NCBI GenBank assembly: GCA_030248295.1
Contig: JASANH010001278.1
Span: forward strand, 1,105,697 to 1,169,696
From: Mesodorylaimus sp. YZB2_4
Taxonomy: Eukaryota; Nematoda; Enoplea; Dorylaimida; Dorylaimidae
Direction: 5' to 3'
Length of the DNA: 64,000 bases
Made by a program: the position numbers and the translations under genes. Of the stretch, positions 32,959-43,489 are shown piece by piece. The number at the start of each line of letters is the position of its first letter. The stretch's first letter is position 1. The notes beneath the pieces were generated by a model that saw nothing but the letters and a program-made list of their open reading frames with translations, was not told the origin of the DNA and did no database searches.

Positions 32959-35302
32959 ATTTTTGGTGATACGAACAGGCATGTATCGACAGCAGTAATG
33001 CCACCAATTTCAACTTCAGATCATTGTGTGATATCAATTCGTCTGCATCAGTATGCCCACCCCCCAGTTCGAGAATCTCGACAGGTCTGGTGTTTGCGCC
33101 ACGTAGACTGGACCGCTTTAAACTGTCAACTGTCTGTAGAGGCATGTCTCCGGCACGTCATAGAAGCAAAAACTGTCGACGACGCGTGCAACAAATTAAT
33201 CGACCACCTAACAAAAACTGTGTGTCAGAATATTCCTAGACGAACTGTGACGAAAAACTCCCAGCATTTGTGGCTTTCTCGTGAAATATTACACGTAGTT
33301 CGAGAAAAGAACTATGCGTACAAGCAGTGGAAGCGTCATGGAGATCAGAAAGCCTATTACTGGTTCTGTCAGTTACGAAGGCAAGTTAAAAAGGATATCA
33401 GAACTGCTAAGCGTCGGTGTGTTATGGAAATCTTTGGCAATGCGAAGTCTCCGGCCGAATTTTGGTCTGCGTTCCGCAAATTCGAGCCGCAAGACCGTTC
33501 GATACCACCTCTTACTGATAGCTTCGATAGTCCTCACTACACAGCAGCATCAAAGGCAGAAGCCTTTCGCAGGTCATTTGAAGAAAATTTCAGCTCACAT
33601 CCTCCAGGAGACTATATCCCGCCCCCGTCTGATCTGGATGATTATAACGATTACTTAGTCTCGGTTTCGTTTGTCAAGAAGAGCATCCTGCGCCTGAAGA
33701 AAAATTGTGCTCCCGGCATTGATGGCCTCACTTCACCTATATTGCGTGGCATCGTCGATTTTATTAGCCCAGGGCTTGCTGCACTGATCAACAGGTCGCT
33801 TGTTGAGGAATGCTATCCTGCCGCTTGGAAGTTGGCGAAGGTGATCCCAATCCCTAAACCAGGGAAACGGAATCAGGTCCAAAATTATCGGCCGATATCG
33901 TTGTTACCTATTGTTTCGAAAGTGGCAGAATCGCATATACACTGTTTATTAAAACCTCGACTGCGCCTGTCCGACAACCAGTTTGGTTTTCGCCCCCGTC
34001 GATCTACCTCGACGGCTTTGATCAATCTCACGCAAACGGCCCATGACTGGCTAAACGGCAAGAATTACCGTCTTGTGGGTGGAATTTTCTTCGACTTACG
34101 GAAAGCTTTCGATAAAGTGGTCCATCTCCGCTTATTAGAAAATCTGGATACTTATCACAAACTTTGTCCAAAGCTACTGCGGTGGATGAGATCATATCTT
34201 GAAAGTCGAAGCCAGTTCGTTTTAGTGGGAAACTGTGCCTCAGCTACGTCAGCCGTTACCTCTGGAGTGCCCCAAGGCACAGTACTAGGGCCGTCTTTGG
34301 TCATATCGCTGATTGACTCGCTGCTATCAGAATTCAGGAGAACATTCCCCGATTACCTATTGCAGGCATTTGCAGATGACCTTGCGCTCCTGGTTCCTGC
34401 AAGAACCTCGTCTGAATTAGAATCGCGTGTTCAGCCCGCTTTGGACTTTGTTAGCGATTTTGTCGACAAATTAGGACTCGATTTCAATGTTCAGAAGGCT
34501 CAATCGATTTTATTTTGGCTTGGTCGAACGGAACCTACTAAACCAAATTTGGTGTTTCGTGGTCAAGAAATCGCTTTCAGTGCAACAGTAACTTATCTTG
34601 GCGTGATCCTTTCTTCAAATTTGCAATTCTATGAACACTGTCATTATGTGGCCTCGCATGCCCGGAAGATGATTGGGGCCTTCAAACGGCATTTCGGTAA
34701 ATATGCGAATGGAGTATTAAAAACGGTATATATGCAGTGTGTTCTACCCAAACTTGATTACGGCTGCTCTTCTTGGTCACCTATGCAGAAGGCATTGATC
34801 GATGACCTCGAGATATCTCAAAAGTTTGCGGTTCGTTCCATTCTGAATAATTGGACCATTCAATACGATGCGGGGTTGAGTGCTCTGAATCTTTTATCGC
34901 TTAAGAAAAGGCGAGACTACCTGAAGCTCATGCAATTTTATAAATTTTATCACGGCTGGGCATTCTTTAGAAATCGAACATTTATTCACCTTGATGACTG
35001 TGGCCGGCGTTTTAGCAGCCGTTTCATTCAGCCTCATCAACTAGTCACGCCGGCTCCTCGAACTGAATCATTCAAACAGAGCTTTCTATACTCGACTATT
35101 ACCGCCTGGAACCAAGTGGCTGGTGACAAAGCAATGGACTCATTGGATAATTTTAAAAAGCACGTCTGGGTTTTATGTAAATGATAAATTTAGTTTTCCT
35201 ATAATTGTGTTCTTTCTTGCCTATAATCCTAAATGTGCGGTGCCGTTTTAGTGCGCTTTTAAGTGCTTGGCTACCGAGTAAACAGACAGACAGACAGACA
35301 AA
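32959..35302 (+). mobile_element. 5'-truncated non-LTR retrotransposon (Jockey/CR1-like)
   Basis: It begins within the end of an apurinic-type endonuclease domain, immediately after CCTAAG repeats. It contains a complete reverse-transcriptase ORF, has a short 3' UTR (35185-35282) and ends in a (CAGA)n tail joined to more CCTAAG repeats. The 5' truncation and simple-repeat 3' tail are normal LINE behaviour. Confidence 0.8.
32998..35184 (+). CDS. Reverse transcriptase of a Jockey/CR1-like LINE
   Basis: A 728-codon uninterrupted ORF. The first residues (PPISTSDHCVISIRL) are the C-terminal SDH block of an AP endonuclease, so the true protein started further upstream. RT blocks follow in order: APGIDGL; KVIPIPKPGKRNQVQNYRPI; FGFRPRRSTSTAL; FFDLRKAFDKV; SGVPQGTVLGPS; the catalytic AFADDLALL; and the thumb region TYLGVIL. 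The C-terminal LPKLDYGCSSWSP block is typical of Jockey/CR1/L2-type elements. The lack of stops suggests a young copy. Without the endonuclease it is not autonomous. Confidence 0.88.
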   Translation: MPPISTSDHCVISIRLHQYAHPPVRESRQVWCLRHVDWTALNCQLSVEACLRHVIEAKTVDDACNKLIDHLTKTVCQNIPRRTVTKNSQHLWLSREILHVVREKNYAYKQWKRHGDQKAYYWFCQLRRQVKKDIRTAKRRCVMEIFGNAKSPAEFWSAFRKFEPQDRSIPPLTDSFDSPHYTAASKAEAFRRSFEENFSSHPPGDYIPPPSDLDDYNDYLVSVSFVKKSILRLKKNCAPGIDGLTSPILRGIVDFISPGLAALINRSLVEECYPAAWKLAKVIPIPKPGKRNQVQNYRPISLLPIVSKVAESHIHCLLKPRLRLSDNQFGFRPRRSTSTALINLTQTAHDWLNGKNYRLVGGIFFDLRKAFDKVVHLRLLENLDTYHKLCPKLLRWMRSYLESRSQFVLVGNCASATSAVTSGVPQGTVLGPSLVISLIDSLLSEFRRTFPDYLLQAFADDLALLVPARTSSELESRVQPALDFVSDFVDKLGLDFNVQKAQSILFWLGRTEPTKPNLVFRGQEIAFSATVTYLGVILSSNLQFYEHCHYVASHARKMIGAFKRHFGKYANGVLKTVYMQCVLPKLDYGCSSWSPMQKALIDDLEISQKFAVRSILNNWTIQYDAGLSALNLLSLKKRRDYLKLMQFYKFYHGWAFFRNRTFIHLDDCGRRFSSRFIQPHQLVTPAPRTESFKQSFLYSTITAWNQVAGDKAMDSLDNFKKHVWVLCK

Positions 35303-35572
35303 GACTAAGCCTAAATCCAGCCTATCCAGCATAAGCCTGAGGCTAAGCCTAAATCCAGTCCATCCTAGCCTAAGCCTAAGGCTAAGCCTAAATCCAGTCC
35401 ATCCTAGCCTAAGCCTAAGGCTAGTCGTAAGACTAAGCCTAAGCCTAATTCGGGTCCATCCTACCCTAAGCCTAAAGCTAAGCCTGAATCCAGTCCATCC
35501 TGGCCTAAGCCTAAGCCAAAGACTAAGCCTAAATCCAGCCTATCCAGCATAAGCCTGAGGCTATTAGGGGAC
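35303..35572. repeat. Interstitial TTAGGC-type (CCTAAG) array, right of the LINE
   Basis: Continues the left array: CCTAAGCCTAAGGCTAAG units alternating with aaatccagtccatcctag at a higher-order period near 40 bp. Neither array is perfect enough to be a real telomere. Confidence 0.7.
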
Positions 35573-35796
35573 AAAGTGCAAAAAAGCCAATAAGTTCTCG
35601 CTATTCTCGCATTTTTTCATGTAAACCAAGGCGTTATGAACAAGTTTTCGATTTCCTTTCTGACTTTAAAAAACTTCGCTACGACTCCAATTAGCCAACA
35701 AAAAAGAATGTTGTCGTACGAGGTGTGTATTGACATGAATTATGCATACATGCTTCCCGCGGATAACAGACATTGCCTAACCTGCGAATCGACTGT

Positions 35797-36045
35797 GCGT
35801 GGGTCTATTTTCCCGTTGGGTCTATTTTTTCGTTGGGTCTATTTTACCGCCTCCCTTTCTCCCTGCTCTATGCTTTGCGGCCACGTTGCCTTTGGCGCAT
35901 ACTGTAGCCACACCTGCTGCAGTTTTATATCCATTACGCCAGGTGGTAAACCAGGCGGAGTCTCGGAAAAAATGCCCGCTGGACAGCCAACCCAGTCCAC
36001 AATCGAACAACTGTTTTCGATAGCTCCTAGGCCCCTTGATTAATA
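35797..36045 (-). repeat. Dispersed element, copy 3
   Basis: Inverse of 29995-30255, with three inverted 17-bp units at its start (gggtctattttcccgtt and variants). It lacks the extra insert seen in copy 1. Confidence 0.65.
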
Positions 36046-36702
36046 TATGATATAAGTTCCGCCATGGAAATGGAAATGGGCATGAAAACTACAAATTTTA
36101 ATACGGTGAATGGATTTTCATGTCTAGTGTGCGTATAAAACCACCATGCATTTTAGCATTAAATTAAAGCATTTTCCAACTCAATTTTAGAGCAAATGTT
36201 CTAGCATCACTTTTTCGAACTTTTTAGGCTAGCTGGCACTAGGTCAAAAATTTTAAGGAATGGAAACAGCGGATGTGAGTGTCTAAGCTGCGGACCATTA
36301 ACCCTCGCTGACCTTGCCTGCAATCTGTTGGTGACTTAGCTGGCACTGTCGAAGATCTCCGAGTGGAGAGACGGGAGCCAAACGAGGAGACAGTTGTTAT
36401 GTTATGTTATAACTATACGCCGGCTATGCGTATATCCGTAACCTAACCTTGCCTATCCCAAACCTAGTACGATGCCACCACTTAGATTTATTGGGTAACC
36501 TAAGAAACCCTAAATCCCCTCGTCTGCACACGCTCCTTCCTCTCGATGGTACCCGTGGACCAGAGACGTGCCCTCAGCGCTCCAACGGTAAGGGGCTATG
36601 CCTAAAGAAAGCCCTCACCAACCTCACTGACCCCTCTTACCTGCACTCCAACACCAACTCTCCGCTGCTCCTCGTCGCCCAACACCGCCACACCTGAACA
36701 CC
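36046..36702. other. No gene recognised
   Basis: Starts AT-rich and becomes GC-rich after 36420 (cctaaccttgcc, caaacctagtac). No domain was seen. Confidence 0.35.
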
Positions 36703-37048
36703 AGAACGTGGTCGTTCGCCGAAAATCGTCGAACGAGCCACGCCGATCGGATCGCCCGCACGGAAATCGTCGGCAGCACCGATCTTCCTCCCGACGGAAA
36801 TCGTCGGTCGCACCACGTCGCCGGAAGTCGTCGTCCGCGGCACAGTACACCTGTCGCTCCTCACCAAAAACACGACGTGTCCGTTCGCCGGAAGTCGTCG
36901 AACGAGCCACGCCGATCAGATCGCCCGCACGGAAATCGTCGGCAGCACTGATCTTCCTCCCGACGGAAATCGTCGGTCGCACTACGTCGCCGGAAGTCGT
37001 CGTCCGTAGCACAGTACGCCTGGTCTTCCTCACCAAAACACAACGCAA
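36703..37048. repeat. 169-bp tandem duplication, GC-rich
   Basis: gttcgcc at 36714 recurs at 36883 and the following bases match through cggcacagtacacctg/gtagcacagtacgcctg. Each unit contains several shorter copies of cggaaatcgtcgg and cgccggaagtcgtcg. The Arg-rich open frames here come from the repeat. Confidence 0.75.
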
Positions 37049-38823
37049 ACTCGAAAACAACTGAATCTTTCCTTAACCTTTTCTTTAACTGTAACTGACC
37101 AAGCTGTACAAAATCAGGCACAGTGCACCAAAAGGCGGGTCATCATCATCCTCAATCCTCCAATCATGTCACATCCTTCGGGGTCTTCAACGGTAACGAG
37201 CGCCATCTGGTTCGTCCTCGAGCGCCCCCTGTCCGCTGGTCTCGATCTCCTCTGAGGTGGTCGCTGGTCAACGTCTGGCGCACGTGAACGCCACCCGCTG
37301 GGCTCGAGGTCGCGGCGAGGCCCAATGCTGAGGCGGCGAGTATGTCCCGACGGCAGCACGTGCTCCGTCCAGGCTCACCACACTCGGCATAGGCACCGCT
37401 CGTGCCGTTCACGCCGACCCCGGCCCCGTATCCGCCACTCGACCCAAGTGTTGTCCACCTGATGTCCGCCGACCATTGTCCACTGTTCTATATTTACGAC
37501 CTTGTTTTGATCGTCCAGGCCGCCGCTAATCCGTTTGTTTGCGCCAAATTCGAATCGTCCATGGGCGGGAAGACTAGCTTACTGTACCAGAATGGCACAT
37601 TCGCAACACAGTCTCGGCTGTCCGACACTGACCGACACACACCCGCCATCGTCCAAGAAAGTCGGTGTCCTGTCCAGGATGCCCTCGCTTGGAGGTGCTC
37701 CTGGTGGATACGCACAGAGGGTCGCTGCTGTGTGTGCTGGTCCTCACAGCCTTTCTCAGAAGGTTTGATTGTTCGCCAGTTGCAGGTAAGTTCCCCACGG
37801 GGCATCAAATTTTCTTTTTCTCGTTGCCGGCCAGCAGTCATATTTATGATAAGCGAGGCAGTGAGGTGGCCAACTCTCACGGAGGCTCCCTCTGTGTGTC
37901 TCCACTAGGAGAACCTCTACACGAGTGCATCCTCTGCCAGCACCAGTGTCCCTGGATGATACTAGGTGTGAACGGAGGGTTTTTCCGACAGTCTAGGATA
38001 CTCTCGTGCGGAGATGCAGACGCTGCTGTCTGTGTGTGCTGGTCCCTGTGTAAAACGACTGCAGGCTTCCAACTACGCTATAAATTATCCAGATCCTCTA
38101 AAATTCTTTGATTCCAATACTCTCCTAAATCCTCTAGTCCTCCTTGAAAATTGGCCATGCCCTCCTCTGAAATTGGGCTTCTCTTCCATAATTATGGCCT
38201 CTGCGGCATCATGTGAGCATATTGTTGAATTGGCGCCAGTGATCAAAGAAGAATCAGTTTCAAAGGGGGGGATAAGAACTGGATAAGGGGTTTGAACGAT
38301 AGGGGGATCACGTTTTCAGGATCGAGACCTCTTACATTTTTTTGCGTAGGTGCCGCTTTTCCTCACTAAAGGACACGTTTCAGTCATACAGCTTTTTTAG
38401 GCTTCTCTTTTCCGTCATCAATTATAATAAGGCAAACTAAAAACTGGGATCGATCAATAAATGTGATCGATTAATAAAAATACAATTCGACTATATTAGG
38501 ATATTTCTAGGATATCTGAAACCTTTCTGAAAAAGGTCTGAAAAAAATGATTTGAAAATACAGGATCCTTTATGCTGCGCTTTAAAATCCATTTGATCCA
38601 CAGAAAATCAAGCTTTGCTCGTTTTCTTCAAAGATGACCTATTTTTGAATGATAATTATGACTCACGAGTACATTGAATGTAAATTGCGACATGAATGCG
38701 AACGGAACTCGAGTTTTTTGCTCAAAAAAAATCTTACATGAAAAACGTGCTGTATCAGATGTAACGAAGCTCACCAAGATACTGTAATACACTTCCAAAA
38801 ATCCATTTCTCATCCTCGCCAAC
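37049..38823. other. GC-rich repetitive stretch then AT-rich spacer, no gene recognised
   Basis: 37605-37745 is a diverged inverted copy of 40840-41000 (shared phrases: tcggctgtccgacactgac, cccgccatcgtcc, agtcggtgtcctgtcc, gctgctgtgtgtgctgg). The open frames between 37400 and 38110 overlap this repeat and show no protein family. 38290-38823 is AT-rich. Confidence 0.45.
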
Positions 38824-39488
38824 TCATTGAACAGGTGACAGTAAACAATTTCTGTAATTGCGTATATTTCTACGAGTGTTATCATATTTCGTTTGGCGTT
38901 TTTCAATATTGGAATTCCAGTTTTGGATAGCTGTCGCAATGGCTTCTTCATCAGCTAGTGGTGGGCCAGTCTCCAATCGCCAGTGAGTTAAACTTGTCCG
39001 CATGTGAGATCTACAACATGAAGCTAGAGATAAGCCGTCATAATAAACCCTGTTTTCCAAATTTTTCTGTCAGCATAGCGCCTTTTTTGACAGACCCTGG
39101 TCGAAGTACGCGTTGCTTGTGGACGCAGCTGATGAATGTTTGCCAGCGGAAAGAATTGCTTGCTGATATGCAAATCATGAACAGCGGATAATACGAAACG
39201 CTTCTATCACAAGACAGAGGAAGGAGGTTTATATGGCCACAAAGTCATGATAGCTATCTAAATGCTTAATTTATGGGATGATCAATTACCAAACCTCGCC
39301 TTTTACCTCAGCATGTCTTCCAAGTGCTGAAACCAAGGTGAAACGGGCATCCTTCGCTCGTCTCTGCCCAGATCTCGAGCTGAACTCTCTGGTATTATCC
39401 AACTAATATCCTCCTGTCTGTAATGAGCCTTTGAATACGCCAGTGAGAAAAGACTTATCGACATCAATATGACGAACAATCTTCCCAT
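38824..39488 (-). CDS. Orphan secreted protein (135 aa)
   Basis: Two exons. Exon 1 (39488-39307) starts with a clear signal peptide (MGRLFVILMSISLFSLAYS) and a polar, proline-containing segment with a dibasic site in RDERRMPVSP. It ends at a CTGAG|GTAAAA donor in phase 2. After a 257-bp intron, exon 2 (39049-38824) follows a TTTTGGAAAACAG acceptor in the matching phase and gives YYDGLSLASCC, an acidic/Ala stretch and a basic Asn/Arg-rich C-terminus to the stop. No known domain is evident. The phase match and signal peptide argue for a real gene. Confidence 0.5.
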
Positions 39489-40459
39489 TACCGTGTTGAA
39501 ACACTTATGCAGATTCACTGCAAAAATATTCCGCAAACAATGAGTTGACCGCGCCAAAGTCAGGAAACGATTTTTGCTTAATTCCGCAACTCTTTTATTG
39601 GCAACGGGAATGGGCATTTACCTAGCGCGTTTTATTTGCAGACACCCCCGTTGGGCCAGGCTAATAGCTTCCCACGCTTGTTACACAATGAGCATGCTAA
39701 GATATTCCAATTTCTTAGGAGCAAAGGGAACAATGTGGTGACAATCATCAAATAACAACTGCAGTCAATAAAAGTCCAACTGGGCGGCTAGGAAAAATGG
39801 GTAGGAAATTTGAGTTTTTTACTTTTAACGCCAGTAATATTGGCTTAGTTCGAGGCCTGAAACACTTCATTCCGAAACTTGTCCTGTTCAATAGCTTTAA
39901 TGCACTTGTGTGTGTACAAATAAGAAGTGATTGAAATTGAGATATATGCACTGGACATATTTTTCTGTCAGGTGTGCTAGACCAGATGACTCTAACCATT
40001 GCCATATCTTTCACAATTTTTTTTATTATCCAATGTTTTTGGCTTCTTATTTTTTCATAGGTCCACCCATTAAAACGAAGCCGTTTTTTCCGGTCAGTAA
40101 TCGAACCTCATTGCGATGCTGAGGTGAGTATGGACCAGCCACTTGGAGCACCTCAACTGTTGCGAGTGAAAGAGGAGCAGTCAGGCGAAAAAGTCAACTT
40201 GGCATTTGTGGAAGACATGACCATTGCCTTTGACGTTTAAAAAATCGTAAAGCCTATAAAAGCCGACCAAAAATTCGAAATTATGACACCCCTACAACAA
40301 CAATATCCACAGCAATAAAGAAATAATATTTGTTTAATCAATCAGAAAGAAATTCGCTCTTGAAAAATGATGCAATTAGCAGAATATACGAGTAAGAGGG
40401 GCGCGAATCTCGCATGTAAAGAGCATCTTCATGGCTTTACTTGGCGTGAAACCAGCTAG
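39489..40459. other. Intergenic, no gene recognised
   Basis: AT-rich, short open frames only. Confidence 0.35.
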
Positions 40460-40600
40460 TTAATCAGCCTGGTCGTCTGGCACATAAATCGCGGATTCGC
40501 CAGCGGATTTTCGATTCCCAGCTAGCCAATCATTTTGTTTATAATCCCTTCACCCTCGAGTGCTCACATTGCCTTTAGTGAAGTAGTAAACGGCTCGATC
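40460..40600 (+). repeat. tRNA-derived SINE, copy 4
   Basis: cctggtcgtctggcacataa, gccagcggattttcgattcc (B-box-like), then aatcattttgtttataatcccttcaccctcgagtgctcacat and the gaagtagtaaac end match the family order. Confidence 0.55.
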
Positions 40601-40839
40601 TACAGCAGCAATAGATGAAGGCTGTGGCTGCACCAAAACTGAGAGATTCTGAGACCCCTCGACCTCAACATCCCTCAACCCCCTCCTTACATCCGTAATC
40701 TCTCTTCAAACAGCTTGAAACCATGATTTTCCTTGGATATAATGCCAGTATTTTATGATTGGTATACTTCCTTTCCAGCACACTGGCCGTCATTAGTCAG
40801 TCAGCGGTCACACCTTGAGTCAAGTTGGGCGGGGACTGG

Positions 40840-41000
40840 CACACACAGCAGCTTCCCTCTGCTTGTCCTCGCTAGGAGCTTCCCCCAAGGACATCCCGGA
40901 CAGCACACCGACTTCCACGGACGATGGCGGGCGGGCTGTGAAGCCTGTCAGTGTTGGACAGCCAAGATTGTCTCCTCGTTTGGCTTCAGTCGGAGCACCT
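40840..41000 (-). repeat. Inverted copy of the 37605-37745 repeat
   Basis: Read on the minus strand it matches the 37.6-kb copy block by block (cttggctgtccaacactgac, cgccatcgtccgtggaagtcgg, agctgctgtgtgtgcc). Its class is unknown. 41040-41120 adds a gacccgacccgac stretch. Confidence 0.5.
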
Positions 41001-41757
41001 CGACAGTACAGAATGAGTCACGTACAGCCTGGCGTTAAATACTGGATCAAGTCGGGTTGAACCCGAGAGGTCTGACCCGACCCGACACGAAAGTCCCTGA
41101 CCCAAAATCGGGTTGACCCGAATTTGTTATTAGCAGCTGGAGTTCCTTGAGATAAAAACCTTGCACATAAGCTCTGAACATATGCTGCGATTGCTGTAAA
41201 GGTGACTGTGTGAAAATGTTTCGATTTAGACATCTCATTACACGCACCCGATTTTCATCTTTTGTCGTTCCCTAGTTATCCTTAGTAAGTAAAAAACATT
41301 CCTTCAAATTTCCCACCATAGTAGTCAAATAATTTTTCAAAAACCTTAGTAGATCTAAAAGCGGCCAGGGTCTGTCCACTAGTCTTGCAAGATTTAACCA
41401 GTCCGAATAATAAGCGTTAACAATAGGAACTACTTGCATAACTTTTGGAGTCAGAGATAGGCTATACTGGTTAAACATAGAAATACCTAAATATATTAGC
41501 CCATGCTAGCTCTACAAGGTGGGACATAAGTCTTGTAACAATACAGTTTCAAAATCCCACGGAAATGCGGTGAATGTGCCAGGCCATAACTTTTGGAGTC
41601 AGGGCTATTATTGGAGCACATTTGGTGTTTCGCCACAGACTAAATACCAGGATTTTCCTGCTAGTATACCCAAGAACTTATTTGTTTTTAATCAAATGTA
41701 ATTAAAAATTATCAATTCCTTCTTAGAGTATGGCTAGTCCCACCCATTCGTCAGAGT

Positions 41758-42010
41758 TGCAGAAATTACTCAGAAAAATTGCCATTGTCACAGCTTACAA
41801 TTTAGCTCACATTTTTCGAAATTATGCGGAATGAGCACGTGGAGTGCAAGAATTTTCGCATGCATGCATGAAGCATATCGTGCAAGTACTGGAGTCGAAC
41901 AAATCTGGAAAGGTTTCTGTAACTGCTAATAGTAGTAACTTGCAAAATTGCTGTATTTTTGACCCGTTTTACCCAATCTTTCAAAAAAGTGACCCGACCC
42001 AACCCGAAAG
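41758..42010 (+). repeat. Dispersed repeat, copy 2 (of 27718-27950)
   Basis: Same order of phrases as the 27.7-kb copy, ending in gacccgacccaacccg. Confidence 0.6.
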
Positions 42011-42059
42011 CCAGGGAGCCCAGGATCAGTGGCTTCGGGCGCCAGGCGAGCAAGGCCTG

Positions 42060-42185
42060 CGAGGATTTATGGTTAGCAAGCTGCCCGGTTCATTTATGGT
42101 TCACCGGGGATCGAACCTGGGACAAGTACATCCACTCGAGAGCAAGACGAGTGTCAAGAACTAAAGCGGCCCACCACCGCGGCCA
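42060..42185 (-). repeat. tRNA-like SINE head, second family
   Basis: On the minus strand: GTGGTGGGCCGCTTTAG (A-box-like), CTTGCTCTCGAG (anticodon-arm-like), then B-box GGTTCGATCCC. The arms do not close into a clean cloverleaf, so a SINE or tRNA pseudogene is more likely than a working tRNA. Confidence 0.45.
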
Positions 42186-42469
42186 AGTTGAGGGTATTAT
42201 TATCGCAGCTTACTGGATTGACTGACAAACATGTTTCGCTTTTTAGTGATTCAACAGCCCGCAAAAATCTCAATGCCTGAGAACACAATAGAAGAAAAGT
42301 TACTTTATGCACATACTGTATTTAAGACAACATAAATCAAATTCGCTTTCTTGCTAGCAAAATTCGATTTTATCAAAAAAATCATGTTTCCCAAACATAA
42401 TTGATAATTTTTAATGATTGCACGAATGTTTAGTTTCAAGGCCGATCACTGGTGCCTTCTTCTCCTCAC

Positions 42470-42880
42470 CTACCGCCCAAGCCGTTTCTTACAACTGCAT
42501 GCGAACGACGCCACATCTTCATCGTAGAGCAAATATGCGAAATAATTGTCAGGATAATATTTTGCACCATTTATTGTCCCGCAATCTTCTAGATTCCAAT
42601 TTTGGCATGATGTTAAAACGCATCCTTCGTTAACTTGCACCGATTTGAATTTTCCAATCAAAGGTTCCGGGACTCGACTGGTTACATTGCCAGCTTCGAT
42701 AGCCAGTTGGCTGCCTCCACATTCGAAGGCTCTGTAAAAAACTGCACATAATTCCCTGCGTCCATCGGGCATGAAACGAGGTAATTGATTTGGACATCGC
42801 TGGGAATGGGGCACTGCGACCAGCTCTGCATAGCACAGAGACGAGAAAAGAAAACATGAAATTGCCAGATACTTCAACAT
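42470..42880 (-). CDS. Secreted single-domain Cys-rich beta/gamma-crystallin-like protein
   Basis: A 136-residue single-exon ORF with a signal peptide (MLKYLAISCFLFSSLCYA). The rest is one domain with RFMPDGRRELCAVFYR, CGGSQLAIEAGN, a VQVNEGCVL strand, a short Cys-containing block and a closing FACSC. The pattern (PDG..LCAV.Y...C.G..L.IE.GN ... SV.VN..C.L..C ... SL.C.C) is repeated three times in the plus-strand gene at 43490-47275. The Y..G..L.......ISSV.V...L spacing resembles a Greek-key beta/gamma-crystallin motif, stabilised here by extra cysteines; that assignment is inference. Ligand and role are unknown. Confidence 0.65.
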   Translation of the reverse strand: MLKYLAISCFLFSSLCYAELVAVPHSQRCPNQLPRFMPDGRRELCAVFYRAFECGGSQLAIEAGNVTSRVPEPLIGKFKSVQVNEGCVLTSCQNWNLEDCGTINGAKYYPDNYFAYLLYDEDVASFACSCKKRLGR

Positions 42881-43489
42881 ATTTAAGAAGTGTTCGAATA
42901 ATTTGTCCCTGCTTTCTAATTCAAGTCTGTCAGGCTTGCTTTTATAGCAGTTACAAAGGATTATACATCATTTTGAAAAAAGCGCTGACAGGCGTAGTAA
43001 ACATGGGGTATTCGCCGAACGTGCTCTTCGTTAGTCGAACAGCCAAAATTATGACCGTGTTCACGAGCATATTGCGCTTTAATGATGCTTCGCCAAAAAT
43101 ATTTGCAGAATTTAAAACCTGCTGTCACAATAAAGATCTCAACTGCTTGTGAGTTCCTCGAAGACTCCCAGCGCCATAAAACTCTCAAACTGATAGCGAG
43201 TTCTTCGAAACCTCATATTCATGGCCTAGGAGCATAATAAACTGTGTTGCATAGAACAACCTGAAAAACATCAGTCAAGATGCCGAACATGATTTGTCTT
43301 GTAAGCGAGCCAAACAGACGCAGGTTTCGGCGAAAGCTAAGCTTTTCCTGATGCTTTAATGCGTCTGTTGTCGCAAAGCGACGTGAGCTAAGGCACGAAA
43401 CTTAAGCAGAAAGGCCTTACAACTTGGTTATTCGAGAAGGTTTGCTTGGTGTGCGTATTTGCCTTCCTTTTAAATTTTGAGTAAAGACA

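Noticed and set aside
32690..35572. A true chromosome end
   Set aside because: The CCTAAG arrays are degenerate, interspersed with another unit, and flanked by ordinary sequence and genes on both sides.
36602..37064. Arg/Ser-rich ORFs on both strands
   Set aside because: They arise from a 169-bp tandem duplication with internal cggaaatcgtcgg repeats.
37400..38111. Overlapping ORFs of 130-170 codons
   Set aside because: They overlap a dispersed repeat found inverted at 40840-41000 and show no family pattern.
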